A DNA stretch of 64,000 nt from Thysanoteuthis rhombus (lineage: Eukaryota; Mollusca; Cephalopoda; Oegopsida; Thysanoteuthidae). The DNA is taken from positions 3,414,086 to 3,478,085 of the forward strand of contig OY735225.1 of NCBI GenBank assembly GCA_963457665.1, read 5' to 3'. Both the position numbers and the translations under genes were made by a program. The notes below the pieces were generated by a model, which saw only the letters and a program-made list of their open reading frames with translations, was not told the origin of the DNA and did not search any database. Below, in pieces: positions 12,150-23,400 of this stretch (its first letter is position 1; every line of letters begins with the position of its first letter).

Positions 12150-12688
12150 AATAATGACCTACTCATTTATCTACATTCCCTACCACAATCAATCATGCAG
12201 GCCACTTTCACATGTATGACCCATGACGCCCGCAAAGTGTGGATAGATAGATGGAGGGAGGTGCAAGCTGTGCACACAAGATAAGAGGATAATGATGGTG
12301 GTTCATGGAAGGCAAATATGGACCCAGCCCCCTATCAATACAGATCTAAAATAAATTGAAAAAGATTAAGAAAAACGGAAATATGTGATCAAAGCACTTC
12401 CGCTCCTGAAAAAGATAAGGGTCAAGTAGTTGAACAGTTCTGCTTGATCATTCCATAGAAACCACGACTACAAGGTTTGTATAAAATTCAAATTTTCTTT
12501 GTAATCACTGAAAAGTTGAACAGAATGCAGACTTAGTTGAAAATATGTAACTTGCGACCTTGTACCTTAGATCACAAACTAATCACTCGCTTCTCATAAT
12601 GATTATAAAATCTGAGTAATTTAGCATCTGAATCAGGACAATATCAAGTCAGTAAGGTCAACCTATGGAGTCCTACTGTGGTTTATTA
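12150..12688. other. Unassigned stretch
   Basis: No gene seen. It lies downstream (minus strand) of the open frame at 12.69 kb and would hold its 3' UTR if that frame is an exon. An AATAAA hexamer (minus strand) occurs immediately after the frame's stop codon, around 12681-12688. Confidence 0.4.
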
Positions 12689-12689
12689 T

Positions 12690-13157
12690 TTAGAAATTAA
12701 AAGATAAAAATTTGTCGTCCGAGATCTTTTCAAAGACTATATTTGAAGATATTTGCATTTGGTGGAGAAGAGACTGGTTTCTGACAGCTTGAGTAGATCT
12801 GACCGAGGAGAAGTGCTTCTTAACTCTGGTGCTGTACGGATTTTTAGCTTCTTGATCTCTTGTTGCACTTTTTAAGGATAGCTGTATGATAATCTTATTT
12901 GGATAGTCTTGATTGAAGGTGAGTAGACCTGGATTATCCTGAATATTTCCAGTAGATCAGCACAGGCTCATCTGTTGGATAGTGTTAAATGCTGGGGGAT
13001 CATCTCTGGCTCTTCTTTCTACACTTTCTATAGAGTTGAATTCATCTTTGAGGTGACTAAATGCAGAAGCTGGATTCCAAATACAGCCCGACGAGTGCTT
13101 TTTCAAAGAATTTTCAATACTTCCATAACCATATTCCAGAGGCGTGGCGGAGACAAC
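12690..13157 (-). pseudogene. Possible terminal exon, 155-codon frame with one internal TGA
   Basis: Read on the minus strand, one frame runs from just after an in-frame TAG (13158-13160) to a TAA (12690-12692) with a single internal stop, TGA at 12957-12959. Stops would be expected every 15 to 20 codons in this AT-rich DNA, so the frame is unlikely to be chance. The residues just before the upstream stop context read 'ccttag' then GTTGTC, compatible with an acceptor AG, although its pyrimidine tract is poor. The product is hydrophilic, rich in Ser, Lys, Arg and Gln, with patches such as 'SVERRARDDPPAF' and 'STRVKKHFSSVRST', and no membrane segment. It could be an unstructured C-terminal tail. 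AATAAA follows the stop. TGA may be a decayed CGA (C-TGA-S context), making this a pseudogene, or a polymorphism. I recognise no family. Confidence 0.45.
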
Positions 13158-13159
13158 CT

Positions 13160-14160
13160 AAGGTTTTATTTATTTGCCATGTTGAGTAAGCAATCTTGTT
13201 TCGTAATATGAGAAAGAAATAAAAGATAACCCAAGAAACCACAAAGAAATGTTTACAATTGTTGGTCACTTGGAGGGGGGGGATCCTTTTTCAGAGTTTA
13301 TTCTCCCCCACCAACCATCACTGTGGAGAAGGCAGTTGCATTACTTCAATAGTTTTATCGAATTACTATTGCCCCACAAATGACTGACAAACCAGCCAAG
13401 CAGATAATTTTTATTTTTTTAAACTTATGTAATTTGTCATATGCTATGGGCCCTATGCTAAATGTTTACAAGTTATCAATTCCATTTCTGTGTTTCTGCA
13501 CTTAATCCTGTACTGTCAACTTTTGTGAATTTCTTCAAGATTAGCAACTTGAGGCAATCATCACCCTTGATTGGAGTTATTTTGATACAGTAATTAATGC
13601 AAATGTGCTATCTTTATGATACATGTATGGCACATAAATAAAGGGGAATTTGAAAATGAAGTCATAACCACAGCACAAAGATAAAAATTTAATACTACCA
13701 CAGAAATTTGTAACACTTACTGTATTTTATGGCAACATAAAAAATAATGATATGTATGGGTCTTAATATTTCTATGTATTTTCCTAATTTGAAGCCCCTT
13801 CATAACATATGCTAGAGGCCCAGCATTAAGGTTGTCCATCTCCCAAACTGATAACCAATCTAGGCTAAAGAACCCACACATTTAGAGTAGGAGAATATCT
13901 ATACCTCACATAAATGAATCACTGTAGCCTGCACTTGACAGAACCAATTATCTAAAGACCCATATCCTAGACTGGTAACCAACCTTGGCTAAAGAACCCA
14001 CTACTGCTGCCTTGCTATTTACCCATAGCCAGGGGAGGGGAGAGAGAAATGTATTCATGATTTCTCTAAAAGAATCAGTGAAAAGCAAGTGCAAACTCGC
14101 TCTCGGTTCTAAAATTTAGAATTAATGCTTGTTCAAATGTAAACGACCTCATTAGCTTTT
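13160..14160. other. Intergenic stretch with family S fragment
   Basis: Contains a family S copy at about 13898-13965 ('acctcacataaatgaatcac') and a partial second copy near 13850-13990 with 'taaccaatctaggctaaaga' repeated as 'taaccaaccttggctaaaga'. No gene seen. Confidence 0.45.
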
Positions 14161-14169
14161 GGTGTAGAG

Positions 14170-14548
14170 TTTGGAGACGACTTTCATTGGTGATTCAACA
14201 AAACAACATTAGCAAACCAGGTCGGCTCAAAGTAGCTTTGCCAAACAAGTGAAATCTCTTGAAAATGTATTTGAAGAGATAGGAAATCCATTCAAGATAG
14301 ACATTGGTGATCTGAAAACAATGGAAATTAAGATCCATGGGACGATAGAAAATGTATACACACTGGGAAAACAGCAATATGAGCAATTTGTCAAAGAGAG
14401 ATCGATTGATATAACAAAGGCAATTACGGATCTAATCAAGGACAAACTCTGGTTGTTTTCCACAAAAAAGTCCTCAGAAACAGAAGCTTCTGGTGGCAAC
14501 CATGAAAGACTTAATTTGTTTCATTTTGAATTGCATGCAGAGCAAACT
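14170..14548 (+). pseudogene. Repetitive CXC-like protein relic, upstream part
   Basis: This frame encodes 'EEIGNPFKIDIGDL', 'GKQQYEQFV', 'ITDLIKDKLWLFS'. I recall this as a segment of a multicopy protein frequent in invertebrate genomes, with a GNPF motif, a central helical part, and a C-terminal Cys-rich region resembling tesmin/TSO1 CXC domains. The frame runs about 106 codons, then passes into a LINE fragment at about 14545. The matching C-terminal portion reappears at 15065-15570, so one gene copy was probably split by insertion. The identification rests on memory of the family, not on a search. The relic is not a functional gene: the Cys-rich end needs a different frame. Confidence 0.5.
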
Positions 14549-15000
14549 CAACTTTCAAAAACCAGATGATCCCAGTAATCCTAAAAAGAAGACTATATAA
14601 CCAATGCATCCTCCCGATAGTCACTTATGGAGCTGAAACATGGAACCCAATCAAGAGACAGACCCGCAAACTGAGAATCATGCAACGCGCACAGGAGAGA
14701 ATCATGCTCAACCTCACATGGAGTGATCACAAGACAGCACAATATATCAGGAAGAAAACAGAGGTCAGAGACAATAGAATCTATCAAGAAAACTTGAATG
14801 GCAATGGCGGGCCATGTTGTAAGAATGGCAGACAACCAATGGACATCATGACTCACAACTTGGATCCCTAGAGACCACATGCAAAACCGAGGCTAACAGA
14901 ATGAATACAAGATGGAGAGATGAACTTGACGAATTCAGAAAATACTGGCTCTGGAACACCCATGATAGAGAATTGTGGTGGATCCTGGGGAAGGGCCCAC
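14545..15000 (+). pseudogene. RTE-like LINE 3' fragment, copy 2
   Basis: Encodes 'LKRRLYNQCILPIVTYGAET', then the 'ERIMLNLTW' block and a 'KTAQYIRKKTEVRD' segment, in one frame of about 100 codons. It continues through 'VVRMADNQWTS'-like and 'ELWWILG'-like pieces in other frames. The order is identical to the copies at 4.06-4.44 kb, 56.15 kb and (minus) 61.5 kb. The (TGA)n tail is missing here, so it ends at about 15000. It sits between the two parts of the CXC-like relic. Confidence 0.75.
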
Positions 15001-15064
15001 CATTAGTGATGTTTCATTTAATTAATGGGAGTGACACCACCTCCTGTGCATGAATAGGCAGAGT

Positions 15065-15575
15065 GTGGGTTGCATGAACTGAATTTCCCTGATGTCACTG
15101 ATTCATTCCCGCAAATGGTAGAGACTCCTTCAAGCATCCCAGATAACATCAAATTTGTTGGAAAAATATGTTGCTCTTATGTACAACAGGACATGTTGAT
15201 TGTCCAAGGTGAAGGAGTCAAGGCTGCATCTCTTTGCAAGAAAATACAGAGCTTTGGAGAATATTCCACCAACACAAACAGCTTGAGCTTAGAGCAGTCT
15301 ACCACAGAGTATTTGTATTGGGGGCAAGTGCTGCAGAAGGAACCCAGACTTCCAAGTCCTGCTGACCGTGTTTGGACTAAAAAAGATGGCTCCTGAAAAT
15401 CAAAATGGACAACTATTGCTCAAGACAAGCTTGAGACACATGGTATGAGCCGATACATCACAACTGCAAACAAGCATGCAAGGGTGTGTGTAAGTGTTAT
15501 AAGGCCAGTCTCCAGTGCATAGTGCTCTGCTATGGTGAAAGCAACTGTTTCCAAGGCTCACTACATGTATGTACT
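15065..15575 (+). pseudogene. Repetitive CXC-like protein relic, Cys-rich part
   Basis: A frame of about 108 codons (from about 15070) contains 'PSPADRVWTKKDGS', ending in TGA at about 15394. A frameshift then gives, at about 15460-15560, 'CKQACKGVCKCYKASLQC' followed by 'LCYGESNC'. The Cys spacing resembles a CXC (tesmin/TSO1-like) zinc-binding block, as found at the end of the same multicopy family. The stop and frameshift show decay. No promoter or splice sites are claimed. Confidence 0.5.
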
Positions 15576-15579
15576 AAAA

Positions 15580-16185
15580 GTATACATGATAATATCCTTT
15601 TGAAATATTCATGAATATTAAGCCTTATTTCATGGTAATTAAAATCACATCAGTTCTGGCACTATACAACTGCAAAATAATAGTTACAAGTTATATTAAT
15701 TGTAACAGACACAAAGAGTGATTTAATGTTTCATTATTCCTTTTTTTACAATGTTTCAATTTTTTCTTGATATTTTGTTTTCAATATTTATCTGAAAAAC
15801 AATCAGTAGGGACAACTATATGTACCTCCAAAGTTTCATGCTTTTAACCCCAAGTGCACAATTAAGTCTAAAATCCCTCCTTAACCATTCCTACATGATC
15901 AATGTCTGCTAAATATAACTGCAGCTGTTCTCTACATACCAGAACAGGAAATCAGTGATGCACAAATGTGGTATTTGGACCAACCAACTAACTAGTTAAC
16001 GGAAGTAGTTAGCCAAGTGATTATTTCCCAAAAGCATAATTATATTCATACTTCACAGAAATGAATCACTGTAGCCCATGCATGTACCAGAATCTGAAGA
16101 AAATTACCTGAAAAAGTAGATTACCTTTTTTGTTTTTTTATCTAAAATCATCTTCAAGAAAAGATAAATAATGAAAAAAAAATTT
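15580..16185. other. AT-rich stretch with family S fragment
   Basis: Family S copy at about 16045-16110 ('cagaaatgaatcactgtagc', then 'catgtaccagaa'). Otherwise nothing recognised. Confidence 0.45.
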
Positions 16186-16186
16186 C

Positions 16187-16256
<70 letters not shown>

Positions 16257-16260
16257 TATG
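16187..16260. repeat. (TA)n microsatellite
   Basis: TA repeat with one 'atgta' interruption, directly followed by 'aataccagcacaagatta', a family S body segment (to about 16380). Confidence 0.9.
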
Positions 16261-16369
16261 AAATAATACCAGCACAAGATTAAGGCATTCTTGGTCCAAA
16301 ATGACCATAGAGACCCAGAACACTTTTTTCAGATTTTTGAAAATTCAGACTTTTCAGTGATCACTACCT

Positions 16370-16520
16370 GACAAAAGGCAAGAAATCTAACTCATTCGTA
16401 GATTGCCATTTTTACCGATTTTTTTCATTGATCACCCCAAGACAACATGCTGTAAAAAAAAAAAAAAAGAAAAAAAAAATATCACTTGACAGTTTCTATA
16501 GAGTGACAAAACAGACATTT
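16370..16520 (+). repeat. Family T partial copy
   Basis: 'tttttcattgatcacccc', 'acaacatgctg' and 'gacagtttctatagagtgac' match the right end of family T. Confidence 0.5.
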
Positions 16521-16759
16521 ATTGATCAATAAAATCAAGTAGTTAATAATTCTTACCAGCTGAACCCATTGAAATTCTTCTGAATGATTAACCAAACCTG
16601 TTATGATATGTTATGATATAATTATAATTATCTATTATTACATCATATTAGAGAATGACCTTTTGTACACACATTCATTCTCTTCATGCATTGATTGCAA
16701 AACGTGTGAGCATACGCAGACAGAAACTATGACTCAGTTTATCAATTCTATTTTCCATG

Positions 16760-17010
16760 CAACATTATGCTCAATTTTATGCTTTTTGTGTCAAATTCAG
16801 TGCCTCTTGTTTTGGCAGGAAAAAAAAAAAGAAAAGCACAAATTAGCATGGATCTGCTTAAACATTTTAGCCATTTTTTGACCATTCTAATATCTTTTTG
16901 GTGTGTTTTGGCAATCTGTCATTTTTTAAGCTATTTTTCTCAATTTATCACTTTTTAGCAGTTGAACTAGCACAAAAATATTTTTTGAGTTGGCAACACT
17001 GGCTGTTAAC
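16760..17010 (+). mobile_element. Family V (hAT-like MITE), copy 1
   Basis: 'agcatggatctgcttaaaca', 'ttttgaccattctaatatct', 'tttttggtg' and a terminal 'ttggcaacactgg' match 45.31-45.54 kb. Related copies lie at 36.8-37.03 kb and, reversed, 47.08-47.35 kb. The terminal GTTGCCAA resembles hAT-type ends. Confidence 0.45.
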
Positions 17011-17234
17011 CACTAGGCCACCTAAAAGTGATGGTTTAATTAGAAGGAAACCAAATAGCTACGAGAAGATTTTTATGGCTTCTGGGACAAAGTTTATCTT
17101 GAATTACATTTGTCTGCTGGAGTGCATTCCCAGAACTGTGAGCCAATCAAAACTGAAGATCTTATCACATGATGGAATCACTGGGCTACAAAAGAAAATT
17201 CTGGATTCTAGTAAGCAAAATAAATAGTGCCCTT

Positions 17235-17395
17235 ATGCTTGCTATGACATCAGCCGTACCTGCCCAGGTTTCACATATAACAAGTATCTCTGTCTCGGCA
17301 AGATTTCAAAGTTCTTAGAGGTTTGGAATGAGTGAAATTGACTTGGAGGTGACAAGCACACAAAGTAGTATCACTCACTTCACCCTGTTCGGTGG
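17235..17395 (-). repeat. SINE central domain, copy 1
   Basis: Reading the minus strand, 'gagacagagatacttgttat', 'atgtgaaacctggg', 'gctgatgtc' and 'ataagggcac' align with the same series at 63.43-63.51 kb. The left part ('gtgaagtgagtgatac') aligns with 55.35-55.49 kb. No clear Pol III head is visible for this copy. Confidence 0.55.
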
Positions 17396-17574
17396 ATTTT
17401 ATTGGTAAGAACAAATTTTATGACAGAGGCTGGCAATGATGAAGTGTTGAAGTTACTCGAAATAAATAGTGCGAGTGAAATTGGAGGAAATATCTATGAT
17501 TGCTCTAAATATTATCTTAACCTAAAATAAGAGCTTTCTTTAATACTAGCATTCCAAGGGAAATTATGAATCAC

Positions 17575-17613
17575 CACCATCTATATATAGGGTGTGTTGG
17601 GGATGATCAATTG

Positions 17614-17649
<36 letters not shown>

Positions 17650-17765
17650 AGAAATCAATGAATAAGTCACTTCTCTTGTCTCTTGTTAGGCTCTGATCAC
17701 AAAAAATGGTTTGAATTAAAAGGAAAAAAAAAAAAGAAAAAAAAAAAAAAAAAACAAACAAACAC
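17575..17765 (-). repeat. Family T partial copy with A-rich expansions
   Basis: 'ggggatgatcaattg' and 'aatgaataagtcacttctct' match the reverse complement of family T around 47.97-48.06 kb. Two A tracts are embedded (about 17613-17647 and 17722-17753). Confidence 0.5.
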
Positions 17766-17939
17766 AAGCAGGCAAAAATTAGTGACCAAACTTACATTGC
17801 ATATTGCCCCACCCTTTGTTTTTAAATATGATTTGTGATAATTTTTTTTAGATGATTAGTTCTGGTACACAAGGGTTACAGTGACTCCTTTACATGAGGT
17901 ATATATATATATATTTATCTAAATACGGATATCATTTGG

Positions 17940-18480
17940 TTCAGGGCTGCATCACAGATACAGAGCAGCACAAGGGTTAACGGGCCTATAACTCTTTTTG
18001 CCCAGATCACTGTCAATCCACCCCTGGTCACCACCTTCCTTCCCTCTATTTAGAGAGGAGTTTGTATAAAATTTCAAGTTTCTTCTTTGAAAACTAAGGG
18101 ATAGATGATAGTGAAGTCCTGGAAGCGTCAGAACACATTAAAAAATCTAGCAACAGTAATTAAACCAGTCTGTTGTGGGTAGCTGTGATTAACGAACACA
18201 TAGAATTAAACAGACTGACGCCAAAAATGAAAAATAATTCCTACAATTATTGTCTATAATACTATACTGCTTGTTCGTACGAGGATTCAAATGTTATGCT
18301 TTCAGTAACATAAGGGAATGGTTAGGTAGTTTGATAAGAGGGTAGGATGGTGGTGACCAGGGATGGACAGACAGTGATCTGGGTCTTGGGCACTTCAAAA
18401 GGATTAGGGCCCTACCAAGTATCATTCCATAGTCATACACAGTGAACAACAAGCATCCTACAAGGAAAAACAAAAGCATA
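17940..18480. repeat. Inverted pair of a short dispersed repeat
   Basis: 'gatcactgtcaatccacccc' with 'tggtcaccacc' (about 18004-18034) recurs inverted at about 18343-18390 ('ggtggtgaccagggatggac' then 'agacagtgatctggg'). A diverged relative lies at 24475-24500. The inverted pair is about 300 bp apart. Confidence 0.4.
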
Positions 18481-19670
18481 GCCAGGTTTTAATTATATCT
18501 AAGAGAATACAAAGATGGTGCAATTATAAAGGAAGTTCATTGTCATTTCTATTTTAAAACTTAAAAAAAGAAAAAAAAAAAAAAAAAGAAAGAAAAAAGG
18601 GATTCAACTCTTGTCACACAAGGAAACTCGATAGTTAAAAGCCTGTTGAAAAGGCAACTATCCTCAAAAATGAGTTCAAGGGGATCGACCGCTTCCCTGC
18701 TCCCCACACCACTGGTCAAAAGATATGGAACCTGAGGTTGACAAAAGATAAAATAAAAGAGAAGAGGCTCATTTATTCAAGGGTTAGGATTTTTGTCTAC
18801 ATGAAACTAATCCATTTTCATGTTTAGATGAAAAATATATCCATACCTTGCATAGAGGAATTACTGTAACCCGTGTGTACCAGAACTAATTATCTAAATA
18901 ATTATAAAAAATTTGGGTTTAATTGGTCCAAAATGACTATAGAGACCCTTTTTGGCTTTTTGCAAAAGAAAACAATGTTTTTGGATGGTGCCCAGTGGCA
19001 TTCACATCTTCAAGGTTGTAGAGGTGGGCCATTTTTGTGGCTACAGTGATTAGATATGAATGGACAATGAAGATTGAGAAGATAGAGGCAAAGGAGGAGA
19101 GAAGAGCAAAGGCTGGAGACAATGAAAATTCTTGACATGGTTCAGCTAGTTTATTTGTCAATAGTTCTTTACTCCACAAGAACATCATCCACATTGCCTT
19201 TCATCACAACACATTGCACAGACGAACTCCAGAACTGTTAGAGCAAATTTGGACTAACATTCCACACCTGGGTTGGCCATCTTTCATAGCCTGTTCCTTA
19301 ACTTCAACCATAGAAGCCCCAGTGATCAAGTGAAACAAATCTAAACATTATGCCCCCACCCACCCTATATCCTTTTCGATTAATAACATCTTTGTTTTGT
19401 TACATAATGATATTAAGTATTTTCTTTTAAAAATGAAAAAAATAGTGTAATTGCTTCATTTAAACATTTCTAGGTATTTGCTCTAAATAAGAAGCTAGTA
19501 ATAGAAAAAAAATAATCATGAAAATGCTTCATCTAAAAAATAGAAAAATAAAAAAAATTCCAAAAAATAATTTCTAGTTTAAACTATATAGAGCAGTGTC
19601 TGTTCAATTGGCCAATGTTTCGAAGTGTCCAGACTTCATAGTAAGTGAAGCGGATTGCCTCATTCGTCAA
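18480..19670. other. Mosaic of family K and family S fragments
   Basis: Family S at about 18835-18960 ('taccttgcatagaggaatta', 'gtaccagaactaattatcta', 'ggtccaaaatgactatagag'). Family K pieces at about 18770-18830 and 19055-19110. The minus-strand frame at 18937-19194 falls within these repeats. No gene. Confidence 0.45.
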
Positions 19671-19673
19671 TGA

Positions 19674-20056
19674 AATGATTTTCTGTCCATTGTACAAAAC
19701 TATGGCCTGGAAATATTTTGGTTACTTCTTTTAGTGTTGCCAATTTGAATTTATCCATAATTTTAGGTAAAGATCTACAGTCTATTTTTTTCTCAAATTC
19801 TTTTTCTATTTGATTTCTTGAGAATTGTTGATACGGGTAGGGGGGGGGAAATCAAATTCCACACTGCAATGCCTGGTGTGCTCATTAATCTATCTGGTGA
19901 ATATCAACTTCATACAATGACCAGTTGTCAAGTAATCGTGGTGCATGAGATTCCTAAAGAATCAAAGATCAAAACAATTTCAAAGTTGACACTGTAATGT
20001 CTGGGGAGCTGACTAATACATATTGTGAATATCAACTTTATACAATGACCAGTTGT
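19674..20056 (+). repeat. Family A, one and a half tandem copies
   Basis: A fuller copy at 19674-19926 is followed by a second partial right-hand copy at 19981-20056 ('gctgactaatacatattgtg', 'atcaactttatacaatgacc'). Confidence 0.55.
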
Positions 20057-20059
20057 TGA

Positions 20060-20440
20060 TTTATCTCAGCGCATAGGCACACAACCAGAGAGATTTCTCA
20101 AGTTATAGTTAGATGTGTATCTTATACGACAATGGCCAAGTAGATATAAGCATTAGTTAAGTACTGCAGCTTACAAGAGGGTTCAATATCTGGATCAAGC
20201 AGTGAAACCAGCAGAAGTGGCATCACAAGAACAAATTAAGAAAAAGGAAGAATTACCCTCATACGAGATATTTCCCAGTAAGGATGGCGGCACGAGAATA
20301 ATAAATTAATATGGATTGAAAGGAGAGTTCCGTTCAAATTTCCAATTACTCAATACGACAGGCACAGAGAGTACCATGGCCAAGATGTTGTGACTATAAC
20401 AACCAAGATGAAGATACCAGTTCAAATGAATCAGTGCGAT

Positions 20441-20472
<32 letters not shown>

Positions 20473-21607
20473 TTCAGGTACAATATTTCTTTGAAAAAAG
20501 TTAATTATTTTGGGTAATCTTTAGACAATGTTTAACCAGCATGTAAGGTACAAAAAGTTATTCAGCAGAGATCAGCATAATAAAATGAGAACTGTTTTTT
20601 TTTTTCACTTTTGTCAATAAGTCGTGTCAGGTTCAATTGGGGGGGGGGGATCATTCAATGAGCCAAACCGACGTTTCAATAAAAACCAAAAGACAGGCAT
20701 TTAATTTCATCATTGCGCAAATTTCTAACTTTCATGTATATAATACTTTTCAGGAAAAAAATTACACTTTTTGGAGCCTTTTTATGCCTTTATGCTGATT
20801 AAACACTGCCATAGGTTTATATAAAAAGCAAAGAAACTTATTTTGTATTTTTTTTTTATCCTTGAAACTGACAAAGCTGAAGGCCATGAGCATAGAGCAT
20901 ATTATAAGGATTGAACTCACTACTTTAGTAATGAACTATAAGACTATTTTGCTAACCATGGCTTTATGACAAGCCAAGTAGAAGTAGATATTGACTAAGC
21001 TTAGCTTAGTATGGGAGAAGTCTACAAATATGGAACAACTACGGAGGATCAGAGTAACTCCAGTCGTAATGAATTGTAAGACTTGGTAAGCACTGCTCAA
21101 TAGTAAGGAAACCAAAATTTGATATATACGAAGCTCAGCTTGATATATACGAAGCTGAGTTTGTTATAGCCTAAGGCCCAAAAGTGTAGGATATTCAGGG
21201 ATCAGACTCACTTCAGTAGTAATTGATTAAGACTAGCTTGCTATTTATTGTTCCCCAATGAGACAACTGCGTTTTTAATTTTTGCTTTGAAATTAAAAAA
21301 TGAAATTAAGTATATGATAGATGTAGCTACAGAATTAATCATTTGTTCACTATAACTAGTTTACCTGAGTCATCAAGAATGATGGTATATGTAAAATATA
21401 TTGATACATATTGCATTTTATATATACATGAAGGATTGGGATTTACATTGCAGCAAGCAAGGAAAATAGTATTCTAGTGGCCGAATGGATTCAAAATAAT
21501 GATTTATTAGAACATGAATAAAATGCCATTTTATAACACAAGTAGCATTCCTTAGTGTAACAGAAGACATCTGCACACTGCTTATTATTATACGTGCATA
21601 CACCAAC

Positions 21608-21663
<56 letters not shown>

Positions 21664-22620
21664 AGTAGTAGTACAAAATAATATCCATACACAATAGATT
21701 ATGATAATACCCTATATAAAATGAACTATATAACACAAGCTACATATTAAAATGATAGCTGAAATGGAGTTGGTATTTGATTTGAACACTGCTGGAGTAC
21801 CATGTTAATACAGCTGTTTTGTTTTTAAAATTCCCAAAACGGTTACATGGTAAACAACTGGTGATCCTTAGAGAAAATTTACACATTGTATCATAATAAA
21901 CTGGATGTAAAAAAAACAAGAGAAAAACCAAAAAACACTGAAGAAAATGACATGAATGACATTAACAGATATTGGGAAATAAGTGACTGAAGGGACATTA
22001 AAAAGTTTTTTTTTAATGTTTAGTGTTCAAAGCTTTCTAGACACACATTATATAATTATATATAGTTTATAAATATATGTAGCAGCAGAATTATTTGTTT
22101 ATTATAACAAGTGATTAATGTTTACAGATATAGCATATTTTGAAAGCGCTAAGGATAATGCCTGGTTTGTTTTTCATAAAACATACTTTCTTGAAATAGT
22201 TACGGATATCCCCCGCTGTAAGAAAGTTTGCTTCACGTCACTTCTCTTTTATGAAAGATTTCAAGCCGCCATGGCTTTGAACTGCCTCTGAGCAACTGTG
22301 TTTTATCTCAATTTATATTGTGCATCCGTTAGACAGTGGGGTCCCAAGGTATCAGAATATTCTATAAGTGCTCGTGAGTGCGTTGCAGTTAGGATAAAAC
22401 TGACAGAATGGAAGGTGATCAAGGAACTCAGGGATTCAAATGATTTCCTCAAAAAAAAAAAAAAAACAAAAAAAAAATTAATTTTTTGGTGGAGTGATTT
22501 ATAAAAAGGTACAAAATATCCAGAGAGACATGGAAAATGCTAGGTAACTTGACATATGGACAGACTTGTCAAGGTGTTTGAATTCCTGAAACGTTTTTAG
22601 TAGCATCTAATACGCAACAC
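20060..22620. other. Unassigned AT-rich stretch with (TA)n
   Basis: A tract at about 20442-20468 and (TA)n plus (TG)n at 21611-21663. A local direct repeat of 'gatatatacgaagctcagct' type lies near 21120-21160. The short frames here have no conserved-protein character. Nothing else seen. Confidence 0.45.
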
Positions 22621-22624
22621 ACAC

Positions 22625-23090
22625 ACACAAATGTATACAAGGATGGCTCTATCCATGGCCTTACTGAATTTTCATCAGAAATTTTCTGAAATTCTTACCT
22701 GTACTCCTTCATCTCCATCTTTAAATCGACTAAATAGATTAGTACAGCAGAAGGCCAAATGGGGTGGAAATAGGATGAAGGAGGTTGTATTACACCTATC
22801 TTCTAAGTGGGGAGGGCCTACCTATTTTGATAATCAGCATCTGAAATCCTGGCTCATATATGGGCTCAAACACTCAAGACCAAATCTAACATTCAAAGGG
22901 GCCCAGTACATAAAATTTCTTGGGGTCCCTCCTATTTTAGCATTTAGCTATACCCCCCGCCCCGCGAAACAAATTAAAAACAAGTCTGGTTAGACAGTCA
23001 AGAGAAACAAAGTGATCAACATCCTTTTGACAGTATTAATTGATTAATTCAAAAATTGGAAGACGGTAACTTCTATTAATCACCCCTACT
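22625..23090. other. Unassigned, contains a 120-codon plus-strand frame
   Basis: The frame 22631-22993 ends in a 'ggggcccagt...ggggtccctcc' motif also seen near 32.39 and 32.6 kb, which suggests repeat origin. I recognise no protein family and do not call a gene. Confidence 0.35.
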
Positions 23091-23094
23091 TCAC

Positions 23095-23400
23095 CTTTTG
23101 TTGGGCAGTGATCACTGGAAAAAAGTGAATATAAAAAAAACAAAAAAAAACAGGTGGACACAAAATAGGGGACCAATTTAGCATAAACTTAGATTGCAAA
23201 CTGAACCTCACACTAAAAATGTATTTAGAAGAATTTACAAAAAATAAAAACAAGTGATGTTTTTTGAGACATTAGTAAATGCTCAAATTTTCGTCTCTCT
23301 AGCTTCGTTGGTGCAGCCTGTAGGCAGACCAACTTGAAAACTGAAAGAAACCTAAGCTAACAGTTCTGGTTGATGCTTTCTCATAAAATATTCATAAAAT
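23095..23400 (-). repeat. Family T copy, minus strand
   Basis: 'ataggggaccaatttagcat', 'ctagcttcgttggtgcagcc', 'accaacttgaaaactgaaag' and 'cagttctggttgatgctttc' are the reverse complement of the family T order. The microsatellite slot is unexpanded here. Confidence 0.55.

Noticed and set aside
12957-12959. Selenocysteine codon
   Set aside because: TGA in a Cys-TGA-Ser context without a recognised selenoprotein motif; decay of CGA is simpler.
22699-22729. 31-nt minus-strand microexon with branch point, acceptor and CAG/GTAAGA donor
   Set aside because: Signals are good, but the segment is very short, phases cannot be linked to neighbours, and it overlaps a likely repeat.
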